Assembly: GCF_902859695.1 (NCBI RefSeq)
Contig: NZ_CADIJL010000015.1
Span: 1-64,000 of the forward strand
Direction of reading: 5' to 3'
DNA: 64,000 nt
DNA from: Achromobacter ruhlandii
GTDB taxonomy: Bacteria > Pseudomonadota > Gammaproteobacteria > Burkholderiales > Burkholderiaceae_B
Each line of letters begins with the position of its first letter. Within the stretch, counting starts at the first letter, position 1. The notes beneath the pieces were generated by a model that searched no databases, was not told where the DNA came from, and saw only the letters and a list, made by a program, of their open reading frames with translations. Made by a program: the position numbers and the translations under genes. This document shows, piece after piece, positions 26,913 through 35,286 of the stretch.

Positions 26913-28370
26913 ATGGATCGCATACACGAATTACTGATCGCTTATTGGCCGCACATGGTGTTCGGCGTCAGCGTGGTGGCGGGCGCCGGGGCGGCGGTGC
27001 ACGCGGCCATGACCAAGCAGGACGTACGCTCGGCCATCGGCTGGGTCGGCCTGACGCTGTTCTCCCCGTTGTTCGGGGCCGCGGCCTATTTCGTGGCCGG
27101 AATCAACCGGATCCGCAAGACGCGGCTGTCGCAGCAGCGCGACGAGGCGATGCTGGTGGACGCGGCGCTGGTGGAAACGCCCAGCGTGGACGTGGCGCCG
27201 ATCTCGGGGCCGCAGTTCGCGTCGCTGAAGGTGCTGGGCGACCAGGTCAGCCGCTTCCGGCTGCTGGGCGGCAACGCGGTGCGGCCGCTGGCTGGCGGCG
27301 ACGAAGCCTATCCGGCGATGCTGCAGGCGATCCGCGAGGCGCGTCACGCGGTGGCGATGCAGAGCTACATCTTCGACAACGACGCAATCGGCCGCGAGAT
27401 GGCGCAGGCGCTGATCGAGGCGCACGGGCGCGGCGTGCAGGTGCGGGTGCTGATCGATGCCATCGGCGCCAAGTATTCGCGGCCGCCGATCGTGCGCATG
27501 CTGGCGCGCGGCGGCGTGCCGGTGGCGCGCTTCATGACCAATCCGCTGGGCGTGCTGCGCATGCCCTATGCCAATCTGCGCAGCCACCGCAAGGTGCTGG
27601 TGGTGGACGGGCGCATCGGTTTCACCGGCGGCATGAACGTGCGGGCGGCCTTCGTGACGGCGCTGTCGGGCGCGGCGACCAACGTCGATACGCATTTCCG
27701 GGTGGAAGGCCCCATCGTGACGCAGCTGATGTCGGTGTTCGCGCACGACTGGAACTTCACCACCCACGAGTCGCTGCCGGCGCAGCCGTGGTTCGATCCG
27801 CAGGCGCAGCCGCCGCATGGCGTGGTGCCCATGCGCTGCGTGCCGTCGGGGCCGGACCGGGCCATGGGCAGCGCGCACAGCATCATCCTGGGCGCGCTGG
27901 CGGTGGCGCAGCGCCACGTGCGCATCCAGTCTCCCTATTTCCTGCCGGACCAGCCGCTTATCGGCGCGCTGGCGACGGCGGCGCGGCGTGGCGTGATCGT
28001 CGACATCGTTATCCCGGGCAAGAACAACCTGCGGCTGGTCGACTACGCCATGACGGCGCAACTGGACCAGGTGGTGCGCACCGGCTGCCGCGTCTGGCGC
28101 TCGCGCGGGGCGTTCGACCATTCCAAGCTGATGACGGTGGATGACGGCTGGGCTTATGTCGGTTCGTCCAACCTGGACCCTCGCAGCCTGCGGCTGAACT
28201 TCGAGCTGGATACCGAAATCTACGACCCGCAGGTGGCATGTTGGATCGGCGCCCGCATCGATGCGCTGGTGGCCAATGCCCGCCGGCAGACGCTCGACGA
28301 ATTGCAGCAGGCGCCGTTCGCCAAGCGGCTGCGCAACAAGGTGATCTGGCTGGCGACGCCTTATCTCTAG
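26913..28370 (+). CDS. Cardiolipin synthase (phospholipase D family)
   Basis: 485 residues from the ATG at 26913. Two N-terminal membrane helices (about residues 10-30 and 40-65) precede two PLD domains, each with an HxK(x)4D motif: SHRKVLVVDGRIGFTGG near residue 225 and DHSKLMTVDDGWAYVGSSN near residue 405. The protein joins two phosphatidylglycerols, or PG with another headgroup, to make cardiolipin at the inner membrane. Length matches ClsA. It stands alone between tRNA-His and the toxin-antitoxin pair. Confidence 0.9.
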   Translation: MDRIHELLIAYWPHMVFGVSVVAGAGAAVHAAMTKQDVRSAIGWVGLTLFSPLFGAAAYFVAGINRIRKTRLSQQRDEAMLVDAALVETPSVDVAPISGPQFASLKVLGDQVSRFRLLGGNAVRPLAGGDEAYPAMLQAIREARHAVAMQSYIFDNDAIGREMAQALIEAHGRGVQVRVLIDAIGAKYSRPPIVRMLARGGVPVARFMTNPLGVLRMPYANLRSHRKVLVVDGRIGFTGGMNVRAAFVTALSGAATNVDTHFRVEGPIVTQLMSVFAHDWNFTTHESLPAQPWFDPQAQPPHGVVPMRCVPSGPDRAMGSAHSIILGALAVAQRHVRIQSPYFLPDQPLIGALATAARRGVIVDIVIPGKNNLRLVDYAMTAQLDQVVRTGCRVWRSRGAFDHSKLMTVDDGWAYVGSSNLDPRSLRLNFELDTEIYDPQVACWIGARIDALVANARRQTLDELQQAPFAKRLRNKVIWLATPYL

Positions 28371-28481
28371 CGCAGCGCCAGTGCGCCCTTCGGCCTCCGG
28401 GCAGACCCGGAAGTAAGACCACAATGCCTGCCGCCACCCGCCAACCTGCGCGGGATTGGCGATTCCCGGCCTGATTTTCAT

Positions 28482-28530
28482 GGTGTTGTCAATTTTGACA
28501 ACACCAATTTGCGTTGGCACAATTGACAAC
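28482..28530. promoter_or_regulatory. Toxin-antitoxin operator/promoter
   Basis: GGTGTTGTCAA (28482-28492), 2-nt spacer, TTGACAACACC (28495-28505): a perfect 11-bp inverted repeat. A third half-site TTGACAAC lies at 28523-28530, directly before the start codon. The tight packing onto the start suggests strong autorepression; the TTGACA could also serve as a -35 element. Confidence 0.75.
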
Positions 28531-28818
28531 ATGCGCGCTACCCTGATCATCAGCGAAAAGAGCGTCGACGCCGAAGGCGGCATTCTGCAAATCGTTATCT
28601 GGAAGGTGCCGCGGCCAGTTCCTCCGACCACCCATGGTTTCAAGTATCGGTTGGTGTATGCCCGTGATGGCAAGCGGATCGTAGGTTTCGATAACGAACG
28701 TGGCAAGGGTGATCACATGCACCAGGAAGAACGAGAGCTTCCTTATGAGTTCCGGGGCATAGCGCAGTTGCTGGAGGACTTCGTTGTGGAGGTCACGAAA
28801 TGGAGAGGCAGCATATGA
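28531..28818 (+). CDS. TumE-family toxin
   Basis: 95 residues. The sequence (ISEKSVDAEGGILQIVIWKV, YRLVYARDGKRIVGFDNERG, KGDHMHQEERELPYEFRG) matches my recollection of the TumE toxin family (formerly DUF6516), whose conserved core is Y-x-hydrophobic, FDN-x2-G-x2-H-HH-hydrophobic. Here the last element is DHMHQEERELPYEF. It overlaps the downstream DNA-binding protein by ATGA, so the two are coupled. Codon use and GC are lower than in neighbours, consistent with horizontal gain. Confidence 0.75.
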   Translation: MRATLIISEKSVDAEGGILQIVIWKVPRPVPPTTHGFKYRLVYARDGKRIVGFDNERGKGDHMHQEERELPYEFRGIAQLLEDFVVEVTKWRGSI

Positions 28819-29192
28819 AGCGAACCTTGACTGTCACTATCAATCAAGATTGGCGCGCCTTTCTGGCAGGCGTCAGCAAGCGCGCCGTTGCCGGGGCGCG
28901 GTCAGGCGAGTATCAGGGGGAGCGGCTTAACTTTGAGTCCGCCGCTGCTTTCTTTGGTCAGCTGACGGAACTGCGTTGGAACATGGTGCGGGAAATGCTG
29001 GGCGCGGGTCGGGTTGGCGTGCGAGAACTAGCTCGCCGCCTGGGCCGCGATGTAAAGCGCGTTCACCAGGATGCCCATGCCCTCGTTGCCCTTGGGCTCC
29101 TGGAACAAGACGAGGGGGGGGGGCTCATATGCCCTTTCGCCGATATTCACATCGATATGCATCTCACCCAGGACAGGCGCAAGGCGGCGTAG
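28815..29192 (+). CDS. TumA-like DNA-binding antitoxin with 10-G tract
   Basis: 125 residues starting at the ATG that overlaps the toxin stop. The C-terminal winged helix (AGRVGVRELARRLGRDVKRV and HQDAHALVALGLLEQDEGGG) belongs to the HVO_A0114-like/antitoxin group. A run of ten G (29114-29123) encodes part of EGGG before the conserved tail LICPFADIHIDMHL. In the given length the full tail is read; loss or gain of one G would replace it. It most likely neutralises the upstream toxin and represses the operon. Confidence 0.7.
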   Translation: MKRTLTVTINQDWRAFLAGVSKRAVAGARSGEYQGERLNFESAAAFFGQLTELRWNMVREMLGAGRVGVRELARRLGRDVKRVHQDAHALVALGLLEQDEGGGLICPFADIHIDMHLTQDRRKAA

Positions 29193-29225
29193 CTGGCTGA
29201 TGAATCGGCCGAAAAAAGTGACAAC

Positions 29226-29843
29226 CTACCGTATCGCCGCCAGCTTCACCGCGAATCCCAGCAAAAACACGCCGGCCAATCGCTCCAGCAGATTGGCCAC
29301 GCGCGGGTTGGCGCGCATGCGCTCGGCCAGGTGATGCGTCAGCAGCACCGCCGCCAGGCCATAGAGAAACGTCAGCGCCGCCACGGTGACGGCCATGAAG
29401 GCGAAGGTCACCAGCCCCTGGTGCCTGACCGGATCGATGAACAGCGGAAAGAACGCCATGTAGAACATGATCGCCTTGGGGTTCAGCAGCGTGATCATCG
29501 CGGTCTGGCGCAGGTAATGGCCGTTGTCCATGCGGCTCGGGCGCGGCGCGGCGCCAGGCTTGCTGCGCATCATCTGCAGCCCCAGCCACGCCAGGTACGC
29601 GGCGCCCGCCCACTGCACGATATGGAACGCCGTGGGGTAGGCCGCCAGCAGGGCCGACACGCCGGCCACTGCCAGCCACATCAATACCTGGTCGCCCAGG
29701 ATCACCCCGCAGGTCGCGGCCAGGCCCGCCTTGATGCCGCCCTTGCCGGTGGCGGTGAGCAGGGCGAAATTGCCCGGCCCCGGGATGATCAACAGCATGA
29801 TGAAGGCGAGCACGAAGGCGCCATAGTCGGTGACACCGAGCAT
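29226..29843 (-). CDS. LysE/RhtB-family amino-acid exporter
   Basis: 205 residues with six predicted helices. The N-terminal motif IPGPGNFALLTATGKGGIKA and the central NPKAIMFYMAFFPLFID are diagnostic of LysE/RhtB carriers, which export amino acids such as threonine, homoserine, lysine or leucine. Convergent with the antitoxin gene 33 bp away. Substrate cannot be predicted. Confidence 0.92.
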   Translation of the reverse strand: MLGVTDYGAFVLAFIMLLIIPGPGNFALLTATGKGGIKAGLAATCGVILGDQVLMWLAVAGVSALLAAYPTAFHIVQWAGAAYLAWLGLQMMRSKPGAAPRPSRMDNGHYLRQTAMITLLNPKAIMFYMAFFPLFIDPVRHQGLVTFAFMAVTVAALTFLYGLAAVLLTHHLAERMRANPRVANLLERLAGVFLLGFAVKLAAIR

Positions 29844-29919
29844 GGAAAGACTCCCGAAAAGGTAGCGGCATTGTAGAGCCGCTGGCGCCGGCGGGATCGT
29901 TCCATGCGCCCGAGCCGGG

Positions 29920-29954
29920 CGCGCGGTTGCCGCGCATGGGGCGGCAACCGCGCG
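29920..29954 (-). terminator. Strong GC hairpin downstream of Bug gene
   Basis: Perfect 14-bp stem CGCGCGGTTGCCGC / GCGGCAACCGCGCG with a 7-nt loop, 21 bp past the stop of the Bug gene. No T-run follows, so it may act as an mRNA 3'-end stabiliser or weak terminator. Confidence 0.6.
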
Positions 29955-29975
29955 GCGGCCGGTCCGCCCCGCGCT

Positions 29976-30941
29976 TTACTCCCGCTTGATGCCGGCCTTG
30001 CGGATCACTTCGGCCCAGTCCCGCCGCTCCTGCTCGGCATAGGCCCTGAATTCCTCCGCGGACATCGGCATGGGCTGCACGCCGATATCGGCCATCTTCT
30101 GCGACATGGCGGGCGTGCGGATCGCGGCCTGCAGTTCGGCGGACAGTTTTTTCGTGACGGCTTCGGGCAGGCCGCGCGGGCCGACCACGCCCTGCCAGGA
30201 ATAGACGGTGTAGTCGTTCACGCCCTGTTCGGCCATGGTCGGCACGTCCGGCAGTTCCTTGAGCCGCTGCGGCGTGGCCGTCGCCAGGATGCGCAGCTTG
30301 CCCGCCTTGATGTTCGGCAGCGCGCTGGTGAGGTCGACGAACATCAGGTCCACCTGATTGCCCAGCAGGTCCTGGATGGCCGGCGCCGCGCCCTTGTAGG
30401 GCACGTGCAGGATGTCGGCGCCGGTGCGTTGCTTGAACAGTTCCAGCGCCAGGTGGTGCGGCGTGCCGCTGCCGGCCGACGAGGCGGTGAGCTTGCCGGG
30501 CTGCTTCCTGGCCGCCTGCAATACCTCGTCCAGCGTCTTGTAGGGCGAATTCGCGCTGACCGCCAGCATCATCGGAAACCTGGCCAGGCCGCCGATGTAG
30601 GTGAACTTCGCGGGGTCGTAGCTCAGGCTGGCGTACAGGGCCGGGTTGAAGGCCAGGGTGGCGATGTCGACCGAGCCGACCACATAGCCGGACGGCGCCG
30701 ATTCGGCCACCGCGGTGGCGCCCACGATGGTGGCCGCGCCGGGGCGGTTCTCGACCACCAGGGTCTGCCCCAGCGGCTTTTCGAGCCCGCTGACGACCGT
30801 GCGGGCCAGCACGTCGGTGCCGCCGCCGGCCGGATAGGGCACGATCCAGCGGATGGGTTGGGTTGGCCAGGATTGGGCCTGGGCCGCGGCGGCCAGCGAC
30901 AGGGCCGCCAGCGCCAGCAGGCGCTTCGCAAGAATATGCAT
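29976..30941 (-). CDS. Bug-family periplasmic binding protein
   Basis: 321 residues. Signal peptide LLALAALSLAAAAQAQ, then SWPTQPIRWIVPYPAGGGTD, ASSAGSGTPHHLALELFK and LHVPYKGAAPAIQDLLGNQV, the Bug fingerprint. Orphan, without transporter membrane genes; the flanking genes are a LysE exporter and, across a 497-bp spacer, a chemoreceptor. Ligand unknown. It differs clearly from the other Bug protein in the window (only family-level motifs shared). Confidence 0.92.
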   Translation of the reverse strand: MHILAKRLLALAALSLAAAAQAQSWPTQPIRWIVPYPAGGGTDVLARTVVSGLEKPLGQTLVVENRPGAATIVGATAVAESAPSGYVVGSVDIATLAFNPALYASLSYDPAKFTYIGGLARFPMMLAVSANSPYKTLDEVLQAARKQPGKLTASSAGSGTPHHLALELFKQRTGADILHVPYKGAAPAIQDLLGNQVDLMFVDLTSALPNIKAGKLRILATATPQRLKELPDVPTMAEQGVNDYTVYSWQGVVGPRGLPEAVTKKLSAELQAAIRTPAMSQKMADIGVQPMPMSAEEFRAYAEQERRDWAEVIRKAGIKRE

Positions 30942-31113
30942 GGGAAACCTCGTTGTCTCTCTGTGCTTGTCGAACGTGGAAGAACGCTACGTATGGCGAG
31001 GTGATACCGGACAGCGAGTGTTTTTTAACATGTTAACTAAATTGCGAAAAGCGCTTCGACGCCTTGGCGAGGGCAGGGTTTTCACGTGGGGCGGGGGGCG
31101 GCGGCGCGCGTCG

Positions 31114-31317
31114 GGCGATTCAGGCGATTCAGGCGAGTCAGGCGAGTCAGGCGAATCAGGCGAATCAGGCGAATCAGGCGAATCAGGCGAATCAGGCGAA
31201 TCAGGCGAGTCGGTGCGAATGTGAATCGTGCGAACCGTGTGAATCGTGCGAACGGTGCGAATCGTGTGAATCGCGCGAGTCGCGCGAGTCGCGCGAGTCT
31301 CGCGAGTCTCGCGAGTC
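31114..31317. repeat. Intergenic 9-bp tandem array
   Basis: Eleven units of GGCGANTCA type (2 GGCGATTCA, 2 GGCGAGTCA, 6 GGCGAATCA, 1 variant; 31114-31212) pass into about eleven further, diverged 9-bp units of GTGYGAAYC and KCGCGAGTC type to 31317. Since 9 is a multiple of 3 the array is open in several frames on both strands (e.g. Asp-Ser-Pro repeats on minus), but no start or codon bias supports a gene. The array occupies the divergent spacer between the Bug gene and a chemoreceptor; the remaining parts 30942-31113 and 31318-31438 must hold their promoters. Confidence 0.9.
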
Positions 31318-31438
31318 CGCACCGGCTTGCGCCCAAGAAGGGAAAACGATATGAAATAAATATTCACAAATTGATATTATCCCCGCAGAATAGGACCTGC
31401 GCCGGTCATGGCGCATCTTCCATTTCAAGGACCCGATC

Positions 31439-32926
31439 ATGTCCACCGCGCGCGGCTTGTTGCTGGATTCGTATCGACGTACCGATCGTGCGATGTTGCC
31501 GCTGCTGTGGCTGTTGTTTCTGGTTGGCCTGGGCATGGCGCCGCAGTACGGCCGCTGGTACGCGGCCATCGTAGTGGGACTGCTGGCGGCGGGTATCCCG
31601 TCGCTGTTGATCCTGTGGCGGCCCGGGCGCGTGGTCACGCGGCTGGCGGTGGCCTGTGCGCTGATGGTGCTGGCCGCGCTCCATATCCACTTGCTGTCCG
31701 GGCAGGCCGAGATCCACTTCGGCATCTTCGTGCTGCTCTCGCTGTTGCTGGCCTACCGGGACTGGCGCGTCATTCTGTGCGCCGCCGTGGTCATTGCGCT
31801 GCACCACCTGTCCTTCAATTACCTGCAACAGTGGGGCTATGGCGCCATCTGTTTCACCGAACCCGGCCTGGGCATGGTGCTGCTGCACGCTGCCTATGTG
31901 GTGGTGCAGGCCGCGGCGTTGGGCTGGCTCGCGTGGAAGATGGAGCGCGCCGCCATCGCCGCCGAGGAACTGGCGCGCCTGAGCGCCCACATCGGGCGCG
32001 AGAGCGGCGTGTTCGACCTGCGCTTCGGCGGCATGCACATGGATAGCGTGCTGGGCCAGAGTTTCCAGCGCACCATGGACGCCGTGCATCGGACCATGAG
32101 CGAAGTGCGCGCCACGGCAACGGCATTGTCGGCGGCCGCGCGCGAGATGGCGCAAGGCAATCAGCAGCTCGACGGGCATGCCCGCACCCAGGCCGAGTCG
32201 CTGGCGCAGACCGCCGCGTCGATGCGCGACCTGGCGGCCAACGTCCACGACAACGCGGCGCGCGCGCAGCAGGCGCGGCAACTGACCGAGCAGGCGCGCC
32301 AGACGGTCGATACCGGCAGCGCGGCCGTGGCCGGCGTGGCGACCGTCATGGGCGAGATCCAGCAACAGGCGCGCAAGATCGCGGAGATCATCGGGCTGAT
32401 CGACAGCATTGCCTTCCAGACCAACATCCTGGCCCTGAACGCGGCCGTGGAAGCGGCGCGCGCCGGCGAAAGCGGCCGTGGCTTTGCCGTAGTCGCCACC
32501 GAGGTCCGCGCCCTGGCGCAACGCAGCGCCAGCGCGGCGCGCGATATCCGCGCGCTGATTGCCGATTCCCTGCAAAAGACCAGCGATGGCTTTCGCCAGG
32601 CCGATCACGCGGCCGGCGTGATCCGCGAAGTGGTGTCCAGCATCGATCAGGCCGCGCGGGTAGTGGGAGAGATCGGCGAGGCCGGCCAGACCCAGAGCGC
32701 CGACATCGATGCGGTGAACCTGGCGGTGGCCAATATGGACGAACTCGTCCGGCAAACCGCGTCCGAGGTGGCCCAGGCGGCCAGCGCTTCGACCTCGCAG
32801 CAAGCACAGGCGGCGCAATTGCTGCGGGCGGTGGAGCTGTTCCGGTTGCAGGCCGCGCCCGCGCCCGGGACGGTCGCGGTGCCACAGCGTCACGCGCCCG
32901 CTGCGCTGGCCCTGGCCGGCGCCTGA
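31439..32926 (+). CDS. Methyl-accepting chemotaxis protein with multi-helix membrane anchor
   Basis: 495 residues. The N-terminal ~165 residues form about six membrane helices, with His-rich elements ([17 protein letters not shown] and [12 protein letters not shown]) in place of a periplasmic ligand domain. The cytoplasmic coiled coil follows, with the invariant hairpin tip [20 protein letters not shown] and [20 protein letters not shown]. Because the sensor part is buried in the membrane it probably senses a membrane or redox state; the histidines may bind haem or metal (inference). It lacks the usual C-terminal NWETF-type pentapeptide. Confidence 0.9.
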   Translation: MSTARGLLLDSYRRTDRAMLPLLWLLFLVGLGMAPQYGRWYAAIVVGLLAAGIPSLLILWRPGRVVTRLAVACALMVLAALHIHLLSGQAEIHFGIFVLLSLLLAYRDWRVILCAAVVIALHHLSFNYLQQWGYGAICFTEPGLGMVLLHAAYVVVQAAALGWLAWKMERAAIAAEELARLSAHIGRESGVFDLRFGGMHMDSVLGQSFQRTMDAVHRTMSEVRATATALSAAAREMAQGNQQLDGHARTQAESLAQTAASMRDLAANVHDNAARAQQARQLTEQARQTVDTGSAAVAGVATVMGEIQQQARKIAEIIGLIDSIAFQTNILALNAAVEAARAGESGRGFAVVATEVRALAQRSASAARDIRALIADSLQKTSDGFRQADHAAGVIREVVSSIDQAARVVGEIGEAGQTQSADIDAVNLAVANMDELVRQTASEVAQAASASTSQQAQAAQLLRAVELFRLQAAPAPGTVAVPQRHAPAALALAGA

Positions 32927-32976
32927 GCGCACGCCATGGCCGCACGGCCGTGCAACGGACCGCCGTCATGCGAATC

Positions 32977-33012
32977 GGCCCCCGGATCCCGCTTGCGCGA
33001 GGTCCGGGGGCC
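32977..33012. terminator. Hairpin between convergent chemoreceptor and flagellin genes
   Basis: GGCCCCCGGA / TCCGGGGGCC, 10-bp perfect stem with a 16-nt loop, midway between two convergent stop codons. T-runs are lacking, so efficiency is uncertain. Confidence 0.6.
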
Positions 33013-33035
33013 GAGGCCGTCAAGCTACGAAACGA

Positions 33036-34742
33036 TCAACGCAGCAGCGACAGCACCGTCTGCGGGACCTGGTTGGCCTGCGCCAGCACCGACGTGCCGG
33101 CCTGTTGCAGGATCTGGGCCTTCGACATGTTCGACACTTCCGTGGCGTAGTCGGCGTCCTGGATGCGCGAACGCGCATTGGCCAGGTTGTTGATCACGTT
33201 GTTCAGGTTGTTGATGGTCGATTCCAGGCGGTTCTGCACCGCGCCCATTTCACCGGTCATCTTATTGAGGACGCTGAAGGCGGCGTCCAGCGTCTTCATG
33301 GGGTCTTCGGTCTTCGTGCCCTTGCTGGTGGCGTTCGTGGTCAGCTTGCCCGATGCGCTGACGTAGACGAGAGAACCCGTCTTGGGGGCATAGTCGCCCC
33401 CGCCGGTGCCGCCCGTCACGGTGGCTTTGCCCGAGGTGGGATCGACGTGGTAGTTCGTCTCGAAGTTCGCGGTGGTGGTGAATGCGCCCTTGTCGTCGAC
33501 GTAGGTGTTGGTCGACGTGCCGCTGGTGAATTGCACGGTGGCGGACGTGATGCCCGTGCCGAGCGTGACGGTTACGTCGTTGGCGGTGGCGTTGGCCTTT
33601 GCCGTGGCCAGCAATGCATCGGACGAGGAGGTGTTGATGTACGTCACATGGGCCGCGCTGGAGGCGCCGCCGCCCAAATTCTGGTACGTCTTGCCGCCGA
33701 TGGACAGCGACGATTGGCCGGCGGCGTTGGTGTTGTTCGACACGGCGGTCATCACCGTGTTGAGCGTGGCGGCCGTACCGCTGGCGCTGTTGGTGGTAAG
33801 GTTGCCGCCGGCGTCGAGGAAGGCCGCTGAGCCGTTGACCGTGATGGCGCCCGTGGCGTCGACTTCGAAGGTGGTCGACGCGGTGCCGTTGGCGTGGATG
33901 TAGGTGCCGGTGGCGGTGCCAGTGGGCGGGCGCAGAGAATTGGCCAGGGTCGTGACGGTCGCGGCGTCCGAGGCCGACTTGTCGGTGAACGAGAAGTTCT
34001 TGTTGGCGGCGTCGTAGGTGTAGACGGTGGCGGACGATGGCACGGCGGCGCCAAGGGTGACCTTGTTGCCATTTTCCAGCTTGGCGAATACTTGGTCGGC
34101 AGTGGCCGAGGCGTGGGTGGTTCGCACCACCCAGTCGTTGCCGGTGGCGGTACCGTTGGCGGCTGTCAAGTCGGTCACGGTGGCCGTGCGGTTCTTGGTC
34201 TCGCCCGTGCCGTTGACGTTGAAGCCGTCCAGGCCCAGCGTCTTGGCGCTGACTTCGCTCAGGTTCAGGGTGATGGTTTCGTTGTCGTTGGCGCCGACCT
34301 GCAAGGTCAGAGGCGTGGCCTTGTCCGACAGAACCTTGACGCCGTTGAAATCGGTTTGTTGCGAGATGCGGTCGATGTCCTGCAGGCGCTGGTTGATTTC
34401 GTCCTGGATGGAATTGAGCTGCTCGGTCGAGTAGCTGCCGTTGGCGGCCTGCACCGCCAGTTCGCGCACGCGTTGCAGGTGGGTGTTGATTTCGGAGGCG
34501 GCGCCTTCTGTCGTCTGCGCCAGCGAGATGCCGTCGTTGGCGTTGCGCGCCGCCTGGGTCAGGCCCCGGACGTTGGCGGTGAAACGGTTGGCGATGGCCA
34601 TGCCGGCGGCGTCGTCCTTGGCGCTGTTGATGCGCAGGCCCGACGACAGGCGCTCGATGGCGTTGCCCAGGGCGGATTGGGACTTGTTGAGGTTGTTCTG
34701 CGCAACCAGCGACAAGTAGTTGGTATTGATGACTGCAGCCAT
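33036..34742 (-). CDS. fliC: Flagellin
   Basis: 568 residues. The conserved N-terminal D0/D1 helices (MAAVINTNYLSLVAQNNLNK, then AIERLSSGLRINSAKDDAAG) and C-terminal D1/D0 (AQILQQAGTSVLAQANQVPQ, ending TVLSLLR) enclose a variable Thr/Ala-rich central domain of about 330 residues, longer than in many related flagellins (near 390 residues in total). It polymerises into the filament and has no signal peptide because it leaves by the flagellar export system. The ATG follows CAGGAGCAAACAC. No other flagellar structural genes are here. I found no convincing sigma-28 promoter in the first 200 bp upstream. Confidence 0.96.
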   Translation of the reverse strand: MAAVINTNYLSLVAQNNLNKSQSALGNAIERLSSGLRINSAKDDAAGMAIANRFTANVRGLTQAARNANDGISLAQTTEGAASEINTHLQRVRELAVQAANGSYSTEQLNSIQDEINQRLQDIDRISQQTDFNGVKVLSDKATPLTLQVGANDNETITLNLSEVSAKTLGLDGFNVNGTGETKNRTATVTDLTAANGTATGNDWVVRTTHASATADQVFAKLENGNKVTLGAAVPSSATVYTYDAANKNFSFTDKSASDAATVTTLANSLRPPTGTATGTYIHANGTASTTFEVDATGAITVNGSAAFLDAGGNLTTNSASGTAATLNTVMTAVSNNTNAAGQSSLSIGGKTYQNLGGGASSAAHVTYINTSSSDALLATAKANATANDVTVTLGTGITSATVQFTSGTSTNTYVDDKGAFTTTANFETNYHVDPTSGKATVTGGTGGGDYAPKTGSLVYVSASGKLTTNATSKGTKTEDPMKTLDAAFSVLNKMTGEMGAVQNRLESTINNLNNVINNLANARSRIQDADYATEVSNMSKAQILQQAGTSVLAQANQVPQTVLSLLR

Positions 34743-34965
34743 GTGTTTGCTCCTGGAAAGAGTGGCTTGATCAAACAGGGCGGCTACGCCGCCCGGAATG
34801 CACGTGACGAACCGGCAACGCGGGATGCGGGCTCGTCCGTTGCCAGAACTACGACAGCAGGAGAAACGATATTTAGTTGGAGAGCACCCAATTCCGGGGT
34901 TTATGATTTTTTGTGAGTTTTTATTCGCAATTAATGAAACATGGTGTAGTTTTCGCGCGCAAAGA

Positions 34966-35000
34966 GAAAGCCCCGCCGGCTTGTAACTGGCGGGGCTTTC
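34966..35000. terminator. Bidirectional rho-independent terminator upstream of flagellin
   Basis: GAAAGCCCCGCC / GGCGGGGCTTTC, perfect 12-bp stem and 11-nt loop, with a T-rich stretch on the plus side and A-rich on the other. It would stop transcripts from the response-regulator gene before the flagellin promoter. The rest of 34743-35140 shows an AT-rich segment at 34861-34960, the probable flagellin promoter, and nothing else identifiable. Confidence 0.8.
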
Positions 35001-35140
35001 TTGTCTTTTCTCTCTTGGGGAAAGTTGAAAGACCTGTTCAGTGTAGGCGAGCCTGCCAGGTAGAAAAATCACAAATGATCGTGCGTGTCGCGGGGTGACC
35101 GGTCCGCATGGCATCACGCGGTCGCGCCTCTGCGCGGCGT

Positions 35141-35284
35141 GCATATCCGGCACGCATATCCGGCGCGCGTATCCAGCACGCATATCCAACACGCATATCC
35201 AGCAACGCATATCCAGCAACGCATATCCGGCGCGCATGCCCGACGCGCATGCCCGGCGCGCATGCCCGGCGCGCATCGCCGGCG
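35141..35284. repeat. Intergenic 13-bp tandem array
   Basis: Eleven units of GCATATCCGGCAC or close variants (two have 14 bp; the last four change to GCATGCCCGGCGC) run up to 3 bp before the stop codon of the response-regulator gene. The units are related to the motif GCATRYCCGRCRC. No stable stem or reading frame. Confidence 0.9.
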
Positions 35285-35286
35285 TT

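Noticed and set aside
26633..29192. tRNA-His as integration site of a genomic island containing the toxin-antitoxin pair
   Set aside because: No integrase and no repeat of the tRNA end was found; the cardiolipin synthase gene between them is ordinary.
30987..31367. Minus-strand ORF with Asp-Ser-Pro repeats over the 9-bp array
   Set aside because: The frame is kept open by the 9-bp periodicity. It lacks a plausible start and similarity, and other frames over the array are open too.
34743..34960. Sigma-28 promoter for flagellin
   Set aside because: Only a poor match (TAAA with a GTCGTAG-like -10 at 16-bp spacing) could be found, too weak to annotate.
23200..35284. Tandem arrays as CRISPR
   Set aside because: Units are contiguous 9-16 bp copies with no unique spacers, and no cas gene is nearby.
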